From JADHLJ01 sp038118725 (GTDB lineage Bacteria > Pseudomonadota > Alphaproteobacteria > Thalassobaculales > Thalassobaculaceae), in assembly GCA_038118725.1 (NCBI GenBank), contig JAYOIK010000017.1, positions 9,416 to 73,415 of the forward strand: a stretch of DNA of 64,000 nt, read 5' to 3'. Positions 60,828-64,000 of the stretch are shown one piece after another. A program made the position numbers and the translations under genes. Below the pieces are notes generated by a model. That model worked only from the letters and a program-made list of their open reading frames with translations. It had not been told where the DNA came from and ran no database searches. Every line of letters begins with the position of its first letter. Positions within the stretch are counted from its first letter, which is position 1.

Positions 60828-62135
60828 ATGACGACCGAGGTAAGGGTACCGACGCTTGGCGAATCGGTAAGCGAGGCCACCGTGGCGAATTGGCGTAAGG
60901 CGCCGGGAGAGGCCGTCGCCATGGACGAGCCGCTGGTGGAACTGGAGACCGACAAGGTCACCTTGGAGGTGAACGCTCCGGTTGCCGGCGCGATCGCCGA
61001 AATCCTGGCGCCCGCCGGCAGCAATGTCGAGGTCGACGCGTTGCTCTGCACCATCGCCGAGGGCGCCGCCGGTTCGGCCCCGGCGCCCAAACCCGCCGAA
61101 ACCAAAGCCGAAACACCCGCCTCCGCGCCGGTGCCCGCGCCCGTCAGGGCCGAGGCGCCCGCCGCCAAACTCGAGGCGATTCCCGTTGCCACGACGCCGG
61201 GTGTCTATATCGACGAGGTGAAAACCCTGTCGCCGGCGGTGCGCAAGTTGATCGGGGACAACAATCTCGATCCCCACAAGATCAAACCCACCGGCAAGGA
61301 CGGGCGGATCACCAAGCCCGATGTCCAAGCGGCGATCGAAGCGGGCACCGCCAAGGCCTTCGCGCCCGCCGCCGCCCAGCCAAACGCCTTCGCGGCGCCG
61401 GCGCCGGACGCGCCCTTGCCGCCGCGCCCCGAGGATCCGCGTGAGGAACGGGTACCGATGAGCCGCCTGCGCCGCGCCATCGCCCGCCGCCTGAAAGAAG
61501 CTCAGAACACCGCGGCCATGTTGACCACCTATAACGAGGCCGATATGGGCCCGGTGATGGCCTTGCGCTCGGAATATCGTGATGCCTTCGAGAAGAAGCA
61601 CGGGGTGCGGCTCGGCTTCATGTCGTTCTTCGTCAAGGCCTGCGTGAACGCGTTGAAGGAACTTCCGGCGGTCAACGCCGAGATCCACGGCGACGACATC
61701 ATCTACAAGAACCACTATGACATCGGTGTCGCGGTCGGCACGCCTCAAGGCCTGGTGGTGCCGGTGCTGCGAGACGCCGACGCCCTGGGCTTCGCCGAGA
61801 TCGAGAAGACGATTAACGACTTCGGCCGCCGCGCCCGGGACGGCAAGCTGACCCTGGCCGAGATGAGCGGCGGAACCTTCACCATCTCCAATGGCGGTGT
61901 CTACGGCTCGCTGATGTCCTCGCCGATCCTGAACCCGCCGCAGTCGGGCATCCTGGGCATGCACAAGATCCAGGAACGCCCGATGGCCATCGGCGGCAAG
62001 GTCGAGATTCGCCCGATGATGTATTTGGCGCTATCCTACGACCACCGCATCGTCGACGGTCGCGAGGCGGTAACCTTCCTGGTCCGCGTGAAGGAAGCAA
62101 TCGAGGACCCGAGACGGCTGCTGATTGATATGTGA
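60828..62135 (+). CDS. sucB: Dihydrolipoyl succinyltransferase, 2-oxoglutarate dehydrogenase E2
   Basis: The 435-residue E2 has one lipoyl domain with lipoyl-Lys43 (ETDKVTLEV). An Ala-Pro-rich linker follows, then a peripheral subunit-binding domain (SPAVRKLIGDNNLDPHKI). The catalytic domain has SYDHRIVDGREA, whose His is the acyl-transfer base. GGGGAAC precedes the start; the ATG was chosen over the GTG immediately before it. Normal length for SucB. Confidence 0.96.
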   Translation: MTTEVRVPTLGESVSEATVANWRKAPGEAVAMDEPLVELETDKVTLEVNAPVAGAIAEILAPAGSNVEVDALLCTIAEGAAGSAPAPKPAETKAETPASAPVPAPVRAEAPAAKLEAIPVATTPGVYIDEVKTLSPAVRKLIGDNNLDPHKIKPTGKDGRITKPDVQAAIEAGTAKAFAPAAAQPNAFAAPAPDAPLPPRPEDPREERVPMSRLRRAIARRLKEAQNTAAMLTTYNEADMGPVMALRSEYRDAFEKKHGVRLGFMSFFVKACVNALKELPAVNAEIHGDDIIYKNHYDIGVAVGTPQGLVVPVLRDADALGFAEIEKTINDFGRRARDGKLTLAEMSGGTFTISNGGVYGSLMSSPILNPPQSGILGMHKIQERPMAIGGKVEIRPMMYLALSYDHRIVDGREAVTFLVRVKEAIEDPRRLLIDM

Positions 62136-62175
62136 GCCTATTGGCGCGTCTTGAAAGCAAGACCGGAGACCATCC

Positions 62176-63582
62176 ATGAGTGACACTTACGATCTTGTCG
62201 TGATCGGCGCCGGGCCGGGGGGCTATGTGGCGGCGATCCGGACGGCGCAACTTGGGATGAAGGTCGCTTGCGTCGAGAAGCGCGCGACCCTCGGTGGGAC
62301 CTGCCTGAATGTTGGCTGTATCCCGTCCAAGGCGATGCTCTCGGCTTCCGAGAAATACGCCGAGGCGACCGGGCATCTCGCCGATATCGGGGTCGAGGTC
62401 GGCAAGGTCTCGCTCAACCTCAAGAAGATGCTGGCCAACAAGGACAAGGTGGTCGATGACCTGACCAAGGGGATCGAGTTCCTGTTCAAGAAGAACAAGG
62501 TCGACTGGGTCCAGGGCGCGGCCTCGATCAAATCGGCGAGCGAGGTGGTGGTCACCCCCGAGGACGGCAAGGCGACGACGCTGAAGACCGAGCGGGTGCT
62601 GATCGCCACGGGTTCTGAATCGACGCCGCTTCCCGGCGTTGAGATTGACGAGAAGCGAATCGTCACCTCCACCGGCGCGCTCTCCCTCGCCAAGGTGCCC
62701 AAGCATCTGGTGGTGGTCGGTGGCGGCTATATCGGTTTGGAGATGGGCTCGGTCTGGGCCCGGCTGGGCGCCGAGGTCACGGTGGTGGAGTTCCTCGACC
62801 GGATCGTGCCGACCATGGACCGCGAGATCGGCAAGCGTTTCATGGCGGTGCTGCGCAAGCAAGGCATGAGCTTCAAGCTGTCGACCAAGGTGACCGGCGC
62901 CAAAACCGGGCGTTCCAGCGTCAAGCTGTCGGTCGAATCGGTTAAATCCGGCGAGACCGAGACCCTGGACGCGGATGTGGTTCTCGTCTCCATCGGTCGC
63001 CGCCCGGTGACCGCCGGCCTGGGCCTCGACAAGCTCGGCGTGGCCATGGACCAGCGCGGCTTCATTACCGTCGACGCGGATTTCGAGACGAATGTGCCCG
63101 GTATCTTCGCCATAGGCGACTGCATCCCCGGCCCGATGCTGGCCCATAAGGCCGAGGAGGACGGGGTCGCGGCGGTGGAGATCATGGCCGGACAATCGGG
63201 GCATGTGGATTACGGCCTGGTGCCCGGCATCGTCTACACCCATCCCGAGGTCGCCTCGATCGGCAAGACCGAGGAGGACCTGAAGGAGGCCGGCGTCAAA
63301 TACCGCAAGGGTGCCTTCCCCTTCACCGCCAACAGCCGGGCCCGCACCACGGGCGAGTCCGACGGCACCGTGAAGATCCTCGCCGACGCGGAAACCGACC
63401 GGGTGCTCGGCGTGCATATCATGGGGCCCGAGGCCGGCAACCTGATCCACGAATGCGCCACCGCCATGGCCTTCGGCGCCACCGCCGAGGACATCGCCCG
63501 CACCTGTCACGGCCACCCGACCTATAACGAGGCGGTCAAGGAAGCAGCGCTGGCGGTGGATGGACGGCCGATCCACATCTGA
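62176..63582 (+). CDS. lpdA: Dihydrolipoyl dehydrogenase (E3)
   Basis: The 468-residue FAD disulphide oxidoreductase reoxidises lipoamide for the oxoglutarate dehydrogenase complex and makes NADH. It shows an FAD site VVIGAGPGG, the redox disulphide Cys43-Cys48 (GGTCLNVGCIPSK), an NAD site VVVGGGYIGLEMG, and a C-terminal His-Pro-Glu active region (HGHPTYNEA). It may also serve other 2-oxoacid dehydrogenases, such as the orphan E1 pair upstream. Last gene of the suc operon. Confidence 0.97.
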   Translation: MSDTYDLVVIGAGPGGYVAAIRTAQLGMKVACVEKRATLGGTCLNVGCIPSKAMLSASEKYAEATGHLADIGVEVGKVSLNLKKMLANKDKVVDDLTKGIEFLFKKNKVDWVQGAASIKSASEVVVTPEDGKATTLKTERVLIATGSESTPLPGVEIDEKRIVTSTGALSLAKVPKHLVVVGGGYIGLEMGSVWARLGAEVTVVEFLDRIVPTMDREIGKRFMAVLRKQGMSFKLSTKVTGAKTGRSSVKLSVESVKSGETETLDADVVLVSIGRRPVTAGLGLDKLGVAMDQRGFITVDADFETNVPGIFAIGDCIPGPMLAHKAEEDGVAAVEIMAGQSGHVDYGLVPGIVYTHPEVASIGKTEEDLKEAGVKYRKGAFPFTANSRARTTGESDGTVKILADAETDRVLGVHIMGPEAGNLIHECATAMAFGATAEDIARTCHGHPTYNEAVKEAALAVDGRPIHI

Positions 63583-63589
63583 GGGGACG

Positions 63590-63611
63590 ATGGAGGTTCA
63601 ATCGCCTCCAT
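63590..63611 (+). terminator. Hairpin after lpdA
   Basis: ATGGAGG and CCTCCAT form a perfect 7-bp stem with an 8-base loop, eight bases after the lpdA stop. No T-run follows, so termination strength is doubtful. Confidence 0.4.
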
Positions 63612-63650
63612 GTTGCTCCGGCATTCTCGGCGTTTGGAACAGCGACGAAA

Positions 63651-63670
63651 GCCCTGATCTTCATCAGGGC
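63651..63670. terminator. Second stem-loop downstream of lpdA
   Basis: GCCCTGAT-CTTC-ATCAGGGC is a perfect 8-bp stem closed by a four-base loop. Together with the hairpin 40 bases upstream it may mark the 3' end of the suc operon transcript. Confidence 0.4.
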
Positions 63671-64000
63671 AACGGCCTTGGCGACATTCGAGTCCGACCC
63701 CTGCCGGGGATACGGGGCGGGAGGCGTCGATCGTGAAGTTTGTCAGGCGGGACAAAGCCACGCATCTCATTCTTTGACGGGAATCTAAGGATTTTCACTT
63801 ATGGGCCTGGCAATAAATATTATTCTTGGTTCCGGCGATTAGAGTTAAAATTCATCTCGATAATCGAACAAAATCCGTGGCTTCCGTCGACGGATGGTAA
63901 ATTCTTCTATATATTGCGGTTTCGTGTATGAGGGTGCCATATGTGGGCAGGTGACGTTAATAGATTACTTTAAGAAAGCGAATTTCATTAATTAAAATCA
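63671..64000. other. Gene-free, increasingly AT-rich window end
   Basis: No convincing gene is seen in this stretch. Composition shifts to AT-rich from about 63770. A 63-codon frame beginning at a TTG (63740) has no ribosome-binding site and no recognisable content. ATCCGT (63873-63878) and ACGGAT (63890-63895) form a short inverted repeat. The region may be a long promoter region or the edge of an acquired segment. Confidence 0.5.

Noticed and set aside
61879..63576. 565-codon minus-strand frame opposite sucB and lpdA
   Set aside because: Its length comes from GC-rich third-position bias of the genes beneath it; its sequence has no family resemblance.
63740..63931. 63-codon frame in the AT-rich tail
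   Set aside because: It starts at a TTG with no ribosome-binding site and shows no recognisable protein features.

Overview
The window is GC-rich and almost fully coding. Intergenic gaps are short and genes sit in tight operons joined by ATGA or TGATG overlaps. The gene content points to an alphaproteobacterium, most likely Rhodospirillales-like: an mdh-sucCD-sucAB-lpdA block preceded by zapE, a SPINDLY-type TPR glycosyltransferase, an oxyR/katG pair and CtrA-like TTAA-N7-TTAA sites. Species assignment is inference. No rRNA, tRNA, CRISPR array, phage or insertion sequence was seen.

Layout. 1-2.05 kb: a TPR/methyltransferase gene cut by the window edge and apparently frameshifted. 2.1-6.6 kb: small-molecule catabolism genes (two cupin proteins, a DUF599 membrane protein, an HpaI-like aldolase and a PhyH dioxygenase). 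6.6-7.6 kb: moaA with a long inverted repeat upstream. 7.7-13.2 kb: polyamine catabolism (a PuuB-like oxidase, two divergent glutamine-synthetase-like ligases and a putrescine-type aminotransferase). 13.3-15.4 kb: an acyl-CoA dehydrogenase and a second PhyH protein. 15.4-16.8 kb: two divergent regulator genes around a 20-bp palindrome, apparently less GC-rich than the surroundings. 16.9-24.3 kb: a seven-gene minus-strand acyl-CoA operon (MaoC, CoA-transferase, acyl-CoA ligase, FAS1-like dehydratase, enoyl-CoA hydratase, NUDT19-like Nudix, acyl-CoA dehydrogenase). 24.4-27.7 kb: oxyR/katG. 27.7-31.4 kb: pgi and a SPINDLY-type glycosyltransferase. 31.5-32.7 kb: a PilZ protein and a secreted unknown.

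32.7-41.6 kb holds the most unusual set. A translationally coupled creatininase-family amidohydrolase and stand-alone RibD-type reductase converge on a minus-strand operon. That operon runs MFS exporter, ThDP enzyme, DyP peroxidase, MDR reductase, a degenerate PTPS/QueD homologue, a GT4 glycosyltransferase and a methyltransferase. Family logic suggests a pathway making a modified, possibly glycosylated and methylated, pterin or pyrimidine metabolite. This is a prediction.

41.6-53.3 kb: two paired REP-like elements, an aspartoacylase-family deacylase, an LLM-class oxidoreductase, an orphan E1 alpha/beta pair, a RidA-like protein, an HlyD/MFS export pair, a parvulin, 4-hydroxyproline epimerase, a SIMPL-like periplasmic protein, an SDR and zapE. 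53.4-63.6 kb: a conserved unknown gene behind two CtrA-like boxes, then the TCA-cycle block mdh, sucC, sucD, sucA, sucB, lpdA. The last ~250 bp are AT-rich with no convincing gene.
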